A stretch of DNA of 64,000 bases, taken from assembly GCF_903992535.2 (NCBI RefSeq), contig NC_052052.2:4752501-4816500 (forward strand). The letters run 5' to 3'. This document shows, in pieces, positions 54,045-64,000 of this stretch. Position numbers and translations under genes: made by a program. The notes below the pieces were generated by a model, which saw only the letters and a list, made by a program, of their open reading frames with translations, was not told the origin of the DNA and ran no database searches. This DNA is from Arvicola amphibius (taxonomy: Eukaryota; Chordata; Mammalia; Rodentia; Cricetidae). The first letter of the stretch is position 1, and each line of letters begins with the position of its first letter.

Positions 54045-54250
54045 AACAGTGACAGGATCTCCTGTAGCCCAGGCTGCCCTGGAAATCACTACATAACTGA
54101 GGCTGACCTTGAACTTCGGATCCTCTTGCCTCCACCTCCTATGTGCTGGTATTATAGGCATGTGCCACCACCCTGGTTTACGAAGTGCGCCTAGGGTTTG
54201 GAGCGTGCTGGGCAAGCAGTCAAATAGCTGTGGTGCTTCCTCAGCCCCTG
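54045..54250 (-). mobile_element. B4 SINE
   Basis: Plus wording: cagtgacaggatctcctgta, ctgaggctgaccttgaactt, tatgtgctggtattataggc, then the tRNA-like half ending tgtggtgcttcctcagcccc. Near full length. Confidence 0.8.
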
Positions 54251-55929
54251 AAGGATATGTTTGAAAAACAAAGCTGTATCTAATAACACAAGCTATTTCT
54301 GGTTTGTGGAGCAATGTTGTCAGGAGTAGAACCTGAAAACAAGTAATAAACACTTTGACTAGATTCCTTCCCTCCACAAACCTCTTCTCTCGTCAATATC
54401 TGGTCAAAACATAGCTGTTTTTATTTCTTGTAAGTTGGTTTTAAGAAACAGCTCCATCTTCCCAAAAGCATGGTGAGGTTTCTCGTTGATTTTAAAGATT
54501 CTTCCTACTATGCCTGGAGTCCAGGGTTTTGAGTTCAGTTGGAAAAAGATCTATAGTGAGGCTATGTTTGGACAGGTATTGAGTATAATAAACTATATTT
54601 AAATATTTATATGTGGGATTATTTTTTTTATGGAGCTGTTCTTTAAATCACTGAATAAGGTCCTATCATTTCTCCAGAAGATACATGAGCCCTGTCTGTC
54701 TGCATATAGATCATTTTGGTCCATGAAGGGTGTTCTCAGCTTAAAAATGGTTTCTATACACCATCCTTTACGCAATTCATTACCGTGCCTAGCATTTTAT
54801 CCTGCTGTCTCACAGCAATGCTTGGAGGGTTCCTTCTGAAAATAGGAGACTCTGCAGGAGTTTGGAGCAGAAAGAGCAAGAGAGAAAAGCCGCTAGTTTG
54901 GTATAGAGCGCCCGTGGGTCCGGCTGTCCCTCGGCTGACCCTACCTTCCCTGAGTGGGGGGGGGCTCAGGGTTAAGAGAGATATTTGGCTCGTCTCTTCT
55001 GCCGAGAGTGTTTGAGTTGTGTGATTCTTAGTTTCCACTTGTGCCTTCAAGGCTCCTTTCCTTTGTCAATTTGAAGAGCCCTCTCTGTTCCCGGGAGTTA
55101 TTCTGATAACAACCATTTGTTTTTTAGATTGATTCCTGTGAAGAGCGTCAGGCATCTCGCCCACTGCTGTGTGGGAGCTGCTACACTCTCAGAATAGGGT
55201 CCTGCGTGCTGGCCTGGAGGGAGTTTTCTAGATTTATGGTAGGACAAACACAAGAGCACACACATACCAGTCATCTGACCCACCATAGGGAGAGGGGCTG
55301 GGCAGTCGGCTAGCCATTGGCCCTGCGTGTCCTCTGAACACGGGGAGACTCCCATTCCTCCCGACCTTGTGTTGTTGAGTGACTGTGCCTCTTGGTTTAG
55401 CCAATGACAGATGAGCACTTTCCAGATGGCCAAAGTTGAGAGTCTCACTCTCCGTCCCCCCCACCCCCATATTCCTTTCCCTGCCCTGGCCATTTTGAAA
55501 GTGTGTGTGTGTGGACAAGTGCCTATCACTGTAGCTGAGAGAAGATGAGGCCCAGACTCCTCAGCCAACTGAAGGGCCATTCAGTATGAGCAGTAAATAA
55601 ACCCTCTGTTACTACAATGGAGATGAACCTGTCCTGGCAGATGGAGGCTAACACAGGCTGGTGGGCATAGGCAGTGTGACATTCTTCCACCCTAGATGGC
55701 TTGTTCACATTGTCCTGGGTGTCCTGATGTTCCTTGGAACAGCTGGCCTCAAGAGAAGCTGGCTTGTCAATATCTGATATGTAGGTGATCACTGTCTACG
55801 ATAGGAGATAGGAGTGGGAAGGGAGGAGGGGCTGGGTCTGATGTCCTTAGCTCCCAGGGCCCCCCACAGGGACTGTTTGAGCCTGTCAGCAGGACAGAGG
55901 GTGTGGCTCTGCTCAGCGTTACTGGAAGA
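54251..55929. other. Unique non-coding sequence
   Basis: About 1.7 kb without a recognised repeat or exon. A G-run lies at 54955-54964. Confidence 0.42.
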
Positions 55930-56434
55930 GATCATTCTAGCCCGGCTCTAGTGTTCTCACGGATTTTAGAGTGATTTATATGAAAACAGTTTAAAGCATT
56001 TACTAGCTGTGAGAACTAATTTCCAATAAATCAGACAGGATTCCCCCTGGGAACCAGAAATAAATGAGGGCAAAAGAAATTGCTAAGGGTTGTTGAGCAA
56101 TAAAGAGATGGGTTCCAGATATCGGAAAATGATATTTAAATGGACAAAGTTGATTTAACTGTCCTTTTTCATGTCTGGGGTAAGATTTAAATCTACAGCA
56201 TGCCATTATAAGCAGGAATTATTTACCAGGGCGCATTCAGCATTGCGCGGGTAGACCGCCAAACTGCACTGGTAATATTTTGATTCCAGTTCTGAGTCAT
56301 GATGAAAAGGCATCAATTACAAAATCTGTTCAAAAAGTTTCTAGAGAAAGTTCAAACTTAGTACGTAAGGCAGAGCTTTTATTATCGTTTCCGTCATTTT
56401 TTTTTCCTAATGACATCTCAGCGAATACTTCATT
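55930..56434. promoter_or_regulatory. Repeat-free AT-rich block, candidate conserved element
   Basis: About 500 bases of high-complexity AT-rich sequence with a gcgcattcagcattgcgcgg CpG core at 56229-56250 and words such as tttaaatctac and catcaattacaaaatctgtt. It is the longest enhancer-like block in the right half. Function is inferred. Confidence 0.32.
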
Positions 56435-56515
56435 AGCTTGACGTTCACAAATATGTGTTAAACACTGGCTGGTTGCCTGGCATTGTGTTGTAAGCCTTGG
56501 AGAACAGAAAGGAAA
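56435..56515 (-). mobile_element. Possible L2/MIR-type 3' end fossil
   Basis: Wording acaaatatgtgttaaacact, cctggcattgtgttgtaagc and cttggagaacagaaagg follows the antisense tail of L2-like elements. Confidence 0.5.
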
Positions 56516-56524
56516 TAGGGTGGA

Positions 56525-56546
56525 CTGTCTATCTATCTACCTATGT

Positions 56547-56583
<37 letters not shown>

Positions 56584-56645
56584 ATCTATCTATCTTTATC
56601 TTCCTACCTACCTATCTCTCTATCTATCTACCTACCTACCTACCT

Positions 56646-56693
<48 letters not shown>

Positions 56694-56772
56694 GTATCTA
56701 TCTATCATCTATCTACCTACCTACCTACCTACCTACCTACCTACCTACCTACCTATCTGCATTCATCTATTT
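56525..56772 (+). repeat. (TATC)n/(TACC)n tetranucleotide array
   Basis: Alternating blocks of CTAT and CTAC units over about 250 bases, with a single TATG and TTTATC interruptions. Open Leu/Ser/Ile/Tyr frames are artefacts. Confidence 0.96.
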
Positions 56773-58924
56773 CTGTCTGTATTTCCGTCTCTCCACCCAC
56801 CCTGAACTGCAGAAATGTGTACTTCCTGGCAGGTTAAGTGTGACATTACCTTGGAGGGTGAGCTAGGTGTGTTTTCAACAGGGGGAAGGGAAGATTTTTT
56901 TCCCCCTAGGTTAGGACTATGTGGGTCAGAAGCGGGTCCTGAAAGACATCATTGGGGTTCCCAAAGACAAGGCCCCAGCTGTAAGCAGTTGGGGGAAGCC
57001 TGCTTCACAGATGCAGAGGGTCTTTCTGGCTGATAGGGTCTGTGATAAGATCTACCCACTTGACCAGAACAGGAAGAGAAGAAAGAAAACAGTTTACTAT
57101 GTGTGGTGGAGCACAGTGGGTGAGCAGTAACAGAAGACCTACCAGTACCTGGCCAGGGACTAGGAGGAAATGGACATATCCACTTTGGAGTCCTTAAAAG
57201 GTTAGGGTGAGCCACTTTGCGTGTAACTTCCCATCATGCACTCCCCGCCATGCAAATGGGGGTGGTCCTGTGGAGCTAGGTTGTGGTTGATTCTGTTTGG
57301 CTATGCTGTCCTGCCGGTCCACTGTCTGGGTGGGTCAGAGTAGATTTTCTGTTCTGAGGACTCTGTGGACCTGGATTACTCTGAGGGCCAATTCCCTTCC
57401 TGATCTGCCAACCATGGCTTTCTTTCTTCTGTTACACATCATAGTCTGAGGACTGATGACTCCCTGGGTCCTGAGGAAATGGCCCAGATCCCAGGAGCCA
57501 GTGCTCAATGTAGTCTTGGGGGAAGTGAGGATGGAAGGAAGAAAGGTTTTGCAGGATTGACCTCTATGGTCAGCTTGTCCCCTGACTGTCTCAGTGATAC
57601 CGTTTCCTTGTTAGGGAAGACAGAGCAGAAGGCAGCAATCTTTTTCAATCTCCTTTAGCAGAATTCGGCAGGGCAGCCTCCTTCCATTGCACTGTCAGTG
57701 TGGATGGGTTGTAGAAGGGTTGTCTTCCAGGACTCAGTAAGTCCCAGGTCCGTGATGTGCCCCCGTCCCAGCAGTGCAGCGTCTAAGGACTGTTTGTGGA
57801 CTGACCCTGGCCATTGTGATCCTACCTGCCACCAACCTCGGGTCTGACCCTGACTCTCAGGAATCACACTTGCAATGGACGCTGTAGCCAGCCAGCGTAC
57901 TTACAGTGTAGCTGTCACCCTGGAGTAGATTCCTTTCATGTCATTCCTTTGTTCCCATGCCGCTGTGGTCTCACTTCCAAAGTGACTGTCACCTGCCACT
58001 CTCAGCTCGCTGGCCAAGCGGCATCTTCCAGGATCTCCAGGGTGCAGGTGGCAGGCCTTTCATCCGGCCCTCTCTGCACTGTTGTGTCTGTGTGGTGCCA
58101 TCTCTCCTGATACCCACAGCGTCCCTGGTTCCCTCTGGTGTTCAGTCTCCCTCCCTGGTCACCCCATTTCACCACCACCATTGGCCTTTCCTCTGAAGTG
58201 TTGCCTTCCTGTTGACATCGCTTGGCAGTCTTCCTCACTGACTTCCCACCCACCCCTCCCCACAAGGGAGAGGTCTTTGTTTCCCCTCCGTCCTTTTCCA
58301 AGACTCTCTCCCCACAGTGCTGCTGGGGGATGAGTGGGAGCTGCCTTCTCTTGGACTGGGCTCCAGACTGACCCACCTGGGACCTCCCTCCTGATAATTT
58401 AGAAGGTCCACGAAGTTCGTATTCACAGCATGTGACCAATAACAAAACCAGGAAATTAACATTGATACATTATTGTTGTTTAATGCCCACATCGCATAGA
58501 AGTTCCAACAATTGTGCCATGGCAGAGGAAGGAGATTGCTGTCTTGGATTTTTGTCCAGGGGTCCAGCCAGGGTGACAGCTTCACTGAGTCTTCATGTTT
58601 CTTTGATCTTTGAAGCCAGATTCTCCGTCCCGAGCCTAACCTTTGGAGAAGAACGGTATTTGTAAACTGCTCCGTAGTCTCTGGTTGGTTTGTTTCCTCA
58701 TGGCTGGATCATGGTACACAGCGATATGGGGGTTCCTGCTGTCTAGCTATCCTCTTTGTTGGTGGTGTTAACTGATCGATCTCTTGATTAGGATGACCTG
58801 ATTGATAGGCTTCCACGCTATCTGTATTTTCTGGCGTAAAAAAACAAAACACAAAGCAAAAAAACCTGATAAATATCTTATGAAGTGATACTCGGGGAGT
58901 TTATGATTATCATGCTTCTTGTCA
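56773..58924. other. Unique non-coding sequence
   Basis: About 2.1 kb in which I recognise no repeat, exon or RNA gene. Confidence 0.42.
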
Positions 58925-58992
58925 AACTGAAAACGGTTTTATGAGCGACTTTATTGTAATATAACTTATCTACTGTATAATCCACCCATTTA

Positions 58993-59206
58993 GGTCATTT
59001 ATTTGGTTTTATGTAGATGGGTATTTTGTCCACATGTATGTCTGTGCAGCATGTGTGTGCCTTGTCCCCTACAGAGGTCATAAGAGGGTGTCGGATATCC
59101 TGGAACTAGAGTTATGGATGTCTGTGAGCTGCCGTGCAGGTCCTGGGCACTGAACCTGGGTCCTCTGAAGCCAGTGCTCTTAGGTGCTGAGCATCTCTCC
59201 ATCCAT
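58993..59206 (-). mobile_element. B3 SINE nested in L1M
   Basis: Plus wording atttatttggttttatgtag to gtgctgagcatctctccat. The 11-bp duplication taatccaccca lies at 58978-58988 and 59207-59217. Confidence 0.87.
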
Positions 59207-59439
59207 TAATCCACCCACGTAAAGTGTGCTCATCAAATGGGCTAGTATAATCGCAGGTAAGGCCTGTTATTGACTTTTTGCCACCCCAGAAAGATACCTT
59301 GTGTCATTTGCTATCACCCTACAGTCCCTCTGTCCTTATTACCCCTGACCCCAGGCAACTATTAATCTACCTTCAATATTAATTTGATTTAAATTCACAA
59401 CCCTTATTATGAACTAACATGTTTTAAGTGTGTTGTGAG

Positions 59440-59757
59440 CGTGTTATGTTGTGGTGTGTATGTGTGTTTGTGCACATGTGTGTGTTCATGTGAGGATCAG
59501 AACTGGATAAACATAGGGTATCTTTCTCAATTGCTTTCCACCTTACTGTTTGAGACAGGGGCTTTGACTGAGCCCAGAGCTCACTGGTTTGCCTAGGCTG
59601 ACTGGCCAGTGAGCTCCATGGATCTGCCTAGCACCATCACCTCCAGTTCTGGGGTTCCAGGTGTGTGTCACCAGGCCTGGATTTTACATTGTGCTAAGGA
59701 TCTAAACCAGGGGTCCTCCTGGCAGACACTTCACACACTAAGCCATAACCTCAGCTC
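59440..59757 (-). mobile_element. RSINE1 nested in L1M
   Basis: Plus wording: gtttgagacaggggctttga, gctgactggccagtgagctc, ttctggggttccaggtgtgt, cactaagccataacctcagc. Confidence 0.78.
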
Positions 59758-59825
59758 TCTGTTGTGAACTTTTGTATAAATTAAATTATGAAATAGAAGA
59801 CTGGTTCCCATTTTTGGCATAATTT

Positions 59826-60028
59826 TTTATTACATTTTAAAATTTATATATATTATTTATTTAATATATATCGTATACATGCACACATATGTACGCATCT
59901 GCCGTGGCACATGTGTAGAATGACTTTTGGAGGCAGTTCTCTCCTTCTGTCATGTGGGACCTGAGGTTCAAACTCAAGTTGTCAGTCTTGGCGGCAGGCA
60001 CCCTAACCCACAGAACCAACTTTTTGGT
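59826..60028 (-). mobile_element. B3-type SINE nested in L1M
   Basis: Plus wording: ttttaaaatttatatatatt (tail), gcagttctctccttctgtca, ctcaagttgtcagtcttggc, ccacagaaccaactttttgg. Confidence 0.75.
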
Positions 60029-60093
60029 TCTAGCAATGTTTTACAAGGTCCATCCATGTTGCAGAATTTATCTGTACTTTATTCCTTTATAAT

Positions 60094-60400
60094 TGTGTGT
60101 GTGTGTGTGCGCGCGCGCGCGCGTGTTTTTGTATAGGGCAGAAGTCAGCCTCAGAAATCTTTATTCAGGCACTATCCACCCTATTTTTTGAGACAGAGTT
60201 TCTTGCTCTAACAGGCTGGTGGCCAGTGAGCTCAGGGATCTATCTGTCTCTCAGCCTCCCAAGCTCTGGGATTGCAAGCATGGGCCGCTGTGCCTGGTTC
60301 CTGGTTCTGTATGAGTGCTGGGGATCCTCACGCTTCTGAGTGCTGGGGATCCTCACGCTTCTGAGACAGGCACGTTGCCAACTGAGCCATCTCGCCGGCC
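60094..60400 (-). mobile_element. RSINE1 with TG/CG tail nested in L1M
   Basis: (TG)8(CG)8 at 60094-60124, then ttttttgagacagagtttct, ggctggtggccagtgagctc, gggattgcaagcatgggccg and actgagccatctcgccggcc. It holds a perfect 25-bp tandem duplication at 60313-60337 and 60338-60362. Confidence 0.8.
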
Positions 60401-61377
60401 CACTCAATTCCTTAGCATGGTCCACTGCAGCCTGATTGTACGGATCAGGCAGATGCCGTCCATCCACGCCTCAGAGGGCAGATGTTTGGGCTGTTTTCAC
60501 TTGCACTTTGGGGTGAGCTGGCTGCTGCACATGGTAGCCCAGTAGTTAGATGTGAGGAATGGCTAGGCCAGGACTGTTTTCCAAGTGGAGATCCCACGTT
60601 CACACACCCACCAGTGGCAGGTGCAATCCCGTTCTCCAGCTGTTGTGGCTGGCTGAGTACACTGAGACACCCCCACCGTAAGTTAGATAGCCCATCTCTG
60701 GGGTTGACTTCCAAGTTCATTTGGGGATATTTTCATATCTTCTTTGAAGAAATGCTTATTCAGATTCTTTGCCAATTATTTCATCTTTATCAGCTTTTTG
60801 TGATCAAGTTGTTGGAGCTCTCTGTGAAGTCAAGATATAAGTTCATTACCAGACACGAGTTGAGAATGTTTCTCCTGTTCCTTGGGTTACTTTCCTTGCC
60901 CGCATCCTTGTCCTCTTTGTCCTCTTCCTCCTCCTCTTCTTCTGCTTCCTTCGAAGCACAAAAGTTCTTTTGATGGAATCCAGTTGTGTCTGTTTTTAAT
61001 TCTGTTGTCTGTGCTTTGGTATTACAAATGTCAAATGTTTTGGGTGTTTAAAGATACGTTGCCAGATATAGGGTCCTGAACATCTATACCACTGTCTCCT
61101 AAAATTGTCTCTGCTCTTGCAGCTAGCCATTGGCTCGCCAGTGCAGTCAGCTTTGGCATGTGGTGTGAGGTTGGCGTCTAAGCCTTTTCTCCAGCAGGTG
61201 TCTGCCCCGGCTCCAAAGCGAGAAAGGAAAGGACTCTTCTTTGGGTTGCAAGTCAGGTCAGCAGAGAACCCTGTCCATCCTGGTATAAGTTTTACATGTT
61301 CTATAGTCAGTTTTGAACTTTGGAAACACAAAACGTTCTCATCAGTTTGTTTTCCCCCTTCTCTGGGCTGGAGGGGG

Positions 61378-61632
61378 TTATGTACATACATGTGCAGTGT
61401 GCAGATGACTCGTATGTGGAGGCCAGAGGTCGATGTCAGGGGCTCTCTTCAGTGACTCTTCAGCATTTGAGACAGGGGCTCTCACTCGTTGTCTAGACTG
61501 GCCAGTTCCAGGAACCCTCCCATCTCCTTAGCACTGGGTTTGCCCAGCTTTTTACGTAAGTGCTAGGGATTTGAACTCAGGTCCCTGTACTTGTACCATA
61601 AGCAGTTGATCAACTGGGCCATCCCTTCAGCG
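61378..61632 (-). mobile_element. RSINE1 nested in L1M
   Basis: Plus wording: ggaggccagaggtcgatgtc, atttgagacaggggctctca, ctagactggccagttccagg, tgatcaactgggccatccct. Confidence 0.78.
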
Positions 61633-62512
61633 TGGGTCTTTTTAAAAATATTGCTTTTGCTGTTCTGTGTCTTTGCAATTACATATGAACTTTGGAATCA
61701 GCATGACAGTGTCTACAGAGAGGTTGGAAGGCATTCAGCGAGGGATTGCCTATGTCAGAAAGCAGTGTGGGGCGAGTCGCCGTTGCTCCGTGAGCCCTTT
61801 GATTCAGAAAGAGTAGCAGGTTTTTTTTTGTTTGCTTATGTATTTAATTTCCCACAACAGTTTTGGTTTCCACAGTTTTGTATGTTTTCATCACAAACAC
61901 TCCTGAGTATTCTGTATTTTGGAAGCCATTGTGAATGGAGATGTTTTTTTTATGAATTTAATTTGCAGAGAGCTCATTGAAGTTATGTAAGAATACAACT
62001 GAGTTCTCTGTCTTGACTGCATCCTGCACCTTGAGGAATTCATTCATTTGTTTTAACAGTTTGGATAGATTTCTTAGGATTCTTCTCTGTAAAAGATCAT
62101 CTTATCTGTAAATAGACTTAGTTTTATTTTTTTTGTCTTACAATTTGGATGTCCACTGTTTTGCTGGTGGGAGCCTCCGAAGCCACTCCGAAGCAGAGGA
62201 GCTGGTGGGAGCGGACTTCTTTTTTTGCTCCTGGCCGAGAGGAAAACCCTCTAGTCTCACCACTCAGGGGTTTATAGGTGTCCTTCTAGGGCTAAGGAAG
62301 CGAGCTGCTAGCGGAAGCTTTTCCTCTTGAAAACGCACCAGGTTTCTCAAATGCTTCTGTGCCTACTCAAATCGCCACGCGCCTTAGTGTTTAGTCCATC
62401 AGTTACTATGACATGTGACGTAAGTCAATTTTTAGGTGCTAAACCAACCTTGAATTTCTAGAATAAATATTGCTTACTTCTGGTTCTAATTTCTTTTTAC
62501 ATTTTTCTATTT

Positions 62513-62537
62513 GTGTGTGTACATGCATGTGTACATT

Positions 62538-62568
<31 letters not shown>

Positions 62569-62570
62569 AT
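62513..62570 (+). repeat. (TG)n(GA)n simple repeat
   Basis: TG-rich stretch followed by about 8 GA units. Confidence 0.9.
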
Positions 62571-62689
62571 GCACACAATAAAGAGCAGCTAACAATCTAC
62601 TCCTTATATATGAATTCGACACGATTTTCTTACCCGTGGTCCTCATGGAGTATACCAAGATCTCTAGACCTCCACATCTGCTGCTTTGG

Positions 62690-63345
62690 GTTCTTAGACC
62701 TGCATCCCCCCAGTTCCTCCCCCCACTTCCTGTCACGGTCAATCATTGTTTAGTTCTCCGCATCTGTATATTTGGAGGTTTTATATTGCATGTGTAAGCG
62801 ACATCATAGGACACCTTTACTTTAGTCAGGGGCCTCTTTTTTTTTATTTATTTATTATGTATACAACATTCCTTCCATGTCTGCCTGCATGCCAGAAGAG
62901 GGCACCAGATCTCATTGTAGATGGTTGTGAGCCACCATGTGGTTGCTGGGAATTGAACTCAGGACCTCTGGAAGAGCAGTCAGTGCTCTTAACCTCTGAG
63001 CCATCTCTCCAGCCCAGTCAGGGGCCTCTTTAATTTATCATCTTGTCTCCTGACACATATATCATCCATGTTGGGGCAACTGGAAGGACACATTCTATGT
63101 TTAGGGCTAACCAGTGCTCTAATATATGTACACGTACATATCACATGCTCACTTTATCCATGACAGATGCTCAGGTCACCTTTATATACTGATGTTGTGG
63201 TTGATATCCCTGTAAGCATGATGCTGCCGTGTCCTTGTGAAGGGTTGATCTAGTCTCCCTTGAGTGTATGTCCAGAAGGGAGGTTGTTAGACCCTGCAGC
63301 AATACGCTTTAGAGTCCCCCATGCTTTACAGTGGTGGCCATGGCC
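62690..63345 (-). mobile_element. Second L1M copy, 3' end
   Basis: Antisense wording starts over at an L1 3' UTR (ctgtatatttggaggtttta, gtaagcgacatcataggaca) and reaches late ORF2 (tgttgtggttgatatccctg, agaccctgcagcaatacgct). It is interrupted by a young B2. Confidence 0.68.
62840..63015 (-). mobile_element. Young B2 SINE with perfect 16-bp target duplication
   Basis: The reverse complement carries an intact B2 promoter head (gctggagagatggctcagag), cagcaaccacatggtggctc and an ATAAATAAATAAA tail. The duplication agtcaggggcctcttt lies at 62824-62839 and 63016-63031. Its body closely resembles the B2 at 2568-2753. Confidence 0.96.
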
Positions 63346-63599
63346 AAAGCAGGTCTTTCAGTGTCTAGAGATGTGTGCTAAGGTTATTGTTCTGTTGACT
63401 GTGCGCTTTGGGCCTACCCTGCCCTCTATCCCTCTAGGGCAGATACACTTCCTTTGTGCTGAGACCTTGGTCTTGGGGTGTCTTGTTCTGATGCCGGTCC
63501 TTGCAGTGGCCCGAGGGCTGCATTTATCCACACTGACCTTCCGACTGCAGCTGAGTGACTACCCACACTTTGTTTTCCGCTCCCACTCTCTCAGGCAGG

Positions 63600-64000
63600 G
63601 GAGTCGCTGTTTTAATTATGGCTGCCTTGTGGTCGTGTCTGGGAGGAGGTGTGCCTCTGAGACACCAGAGTGAGACCTCCACTTCTCACCGTTCCTCAAG
63701 ATATTCTTCAATCTTGTTTTCCTGCATGAACTTTTAGTATTGATTTGTGTAGCTCCATGGTATGGAATTCAGTTTGTAAATCAGCTCAGGGACAAGTGGC
63801 CTCCTTACGACACAGAGTCACTCATCTAAGAACAACTATTGCCTGCCAGGTCTTCAAGAGCACGTTCCTGCTTTGTGTTAGTTTGTAAATGTTCTTCTTT
63901 CCTTACCGCAATAAGTTTATCCCTGCATATTTTATCTTTGTCGGTACTGTAAGTGGGATTTCTGCATAATGTTGACCTCTGAAGAACAGGTTTTATGTTC
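63600..64000 (-). mobile_element. Second L1M copy continuing, ORF2, runs off the window
   Basis: Antisense ORF2 wording: tttaattatggctgccttgt, cttcaatcttgttttcctgc, atgaacttttagtattgatt, gtttatccctgcatatttta. The 63346-63599 gap before it is not recognisable. The element continues beyond 64000. Confidence 0.65.

Larger units (their letters stand above)
58925..62490 (-). mobile_element. Ancient L1M copy, 3' UTR through mid ORF2, with five nested SINEs
   Basis: Antisense L1 wording can be followed across the insertions: aggcaactattaatctacct (3' UTR), acaaggtccatccatgttgc, gggatattttcatatcttct, cgaagcacaaaagttctttt, tgtgctttggtattacaaat, gaagccattgtgaatggaga, gtaaaagatcatcttatctg and gctaaaccaaccttgaattt. 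The coding frame is fully decayed. Confidence 0.85.

Overview
This window looks like nuclear DNA from a muroid rodent, most likely a cricetid (vole, hamster or deer-mouse group). The evidence is the repeat content: B1, B2/B3, B4 and RSINE1 SINEs, one rodent-type LINE-1 3' end, a B1 variant with wording I associate with cricetids, and three copies of an LTR I know as common in cricetid genomes. The species cannot be fixed from the sequence alone. I found no protein-coding gene, no recognisable exon and no rRNA, tRNA or snRNA gene. The long open frames on both strands all coincide with minisatellites, microsatellites, purine/pyrimidine tracts, SINEs or L1 remnants. The window is therefore intronic or intergenic, and the annotation below is mostly a repeat map plus candidate non-coding regulatory blocks.

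Layout. 1-10 kb: a 5'-truncated L1 (993-2856, minus) inside an unusually long direct duplication and interrupted by a B2; a nested RSINE1/B3 pair; a 45/48-bp minisatellite (7131-7451). 10-20 kb: two long polypyrimidine tracts (11154-11388, 16125-16560), several rodent MER-type repeats, two repeat-free blocks that look regulatory, and an LTR inserted into an old SINE (19453-19834). 20-30 kb: a second LTR with a perfect 6-bp target duplication (22649-23046), a 22-bp minisatellite and a 310-bp G-rich minisatellite with a 48-bp higher-order period (23930-24240). 30-43 kb: SINE-rich, with a young B1 (34510-34670), an ancient L1M in plus orientation (41115-42440) and many microsatellites. 43-52 kb: an RSINE1 whose internal segment has amplified into four copies, a Z-DNA-prone TG/CG tract, a strongly degenerate 24-bp minisatellite (45460-46010), an inverted SINE pair next to a solo LTR, MIR fossils and a second LTR type. 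52-64 kb: more SINEs, a candidate conserved block (55930-56434), a GATA/GGTA-type tetranucleotide array, and about 5 kb of two successive ancient L1M copies in minus orientation riddled with younger SINEs.

The relative order of insertions can be read from the nesting: MIR and L1M fossils are oldest, then RSINE1/B4 and the MER-type elements, then B3 and LTRs, then B1 and B2 copies that still have nearly perfect target duplications. Most L1 fragments lie on the minus strand, which weakly hints that any transcript crossing the window runs on the plus strand. I did not find a new enzymatic or defence system. The most unusual material is in tandem-repeat architecture: two arrays with hidden higher-order or degenerate periods, a tandem array born inside a SINE, and the very long duplication around the L1.
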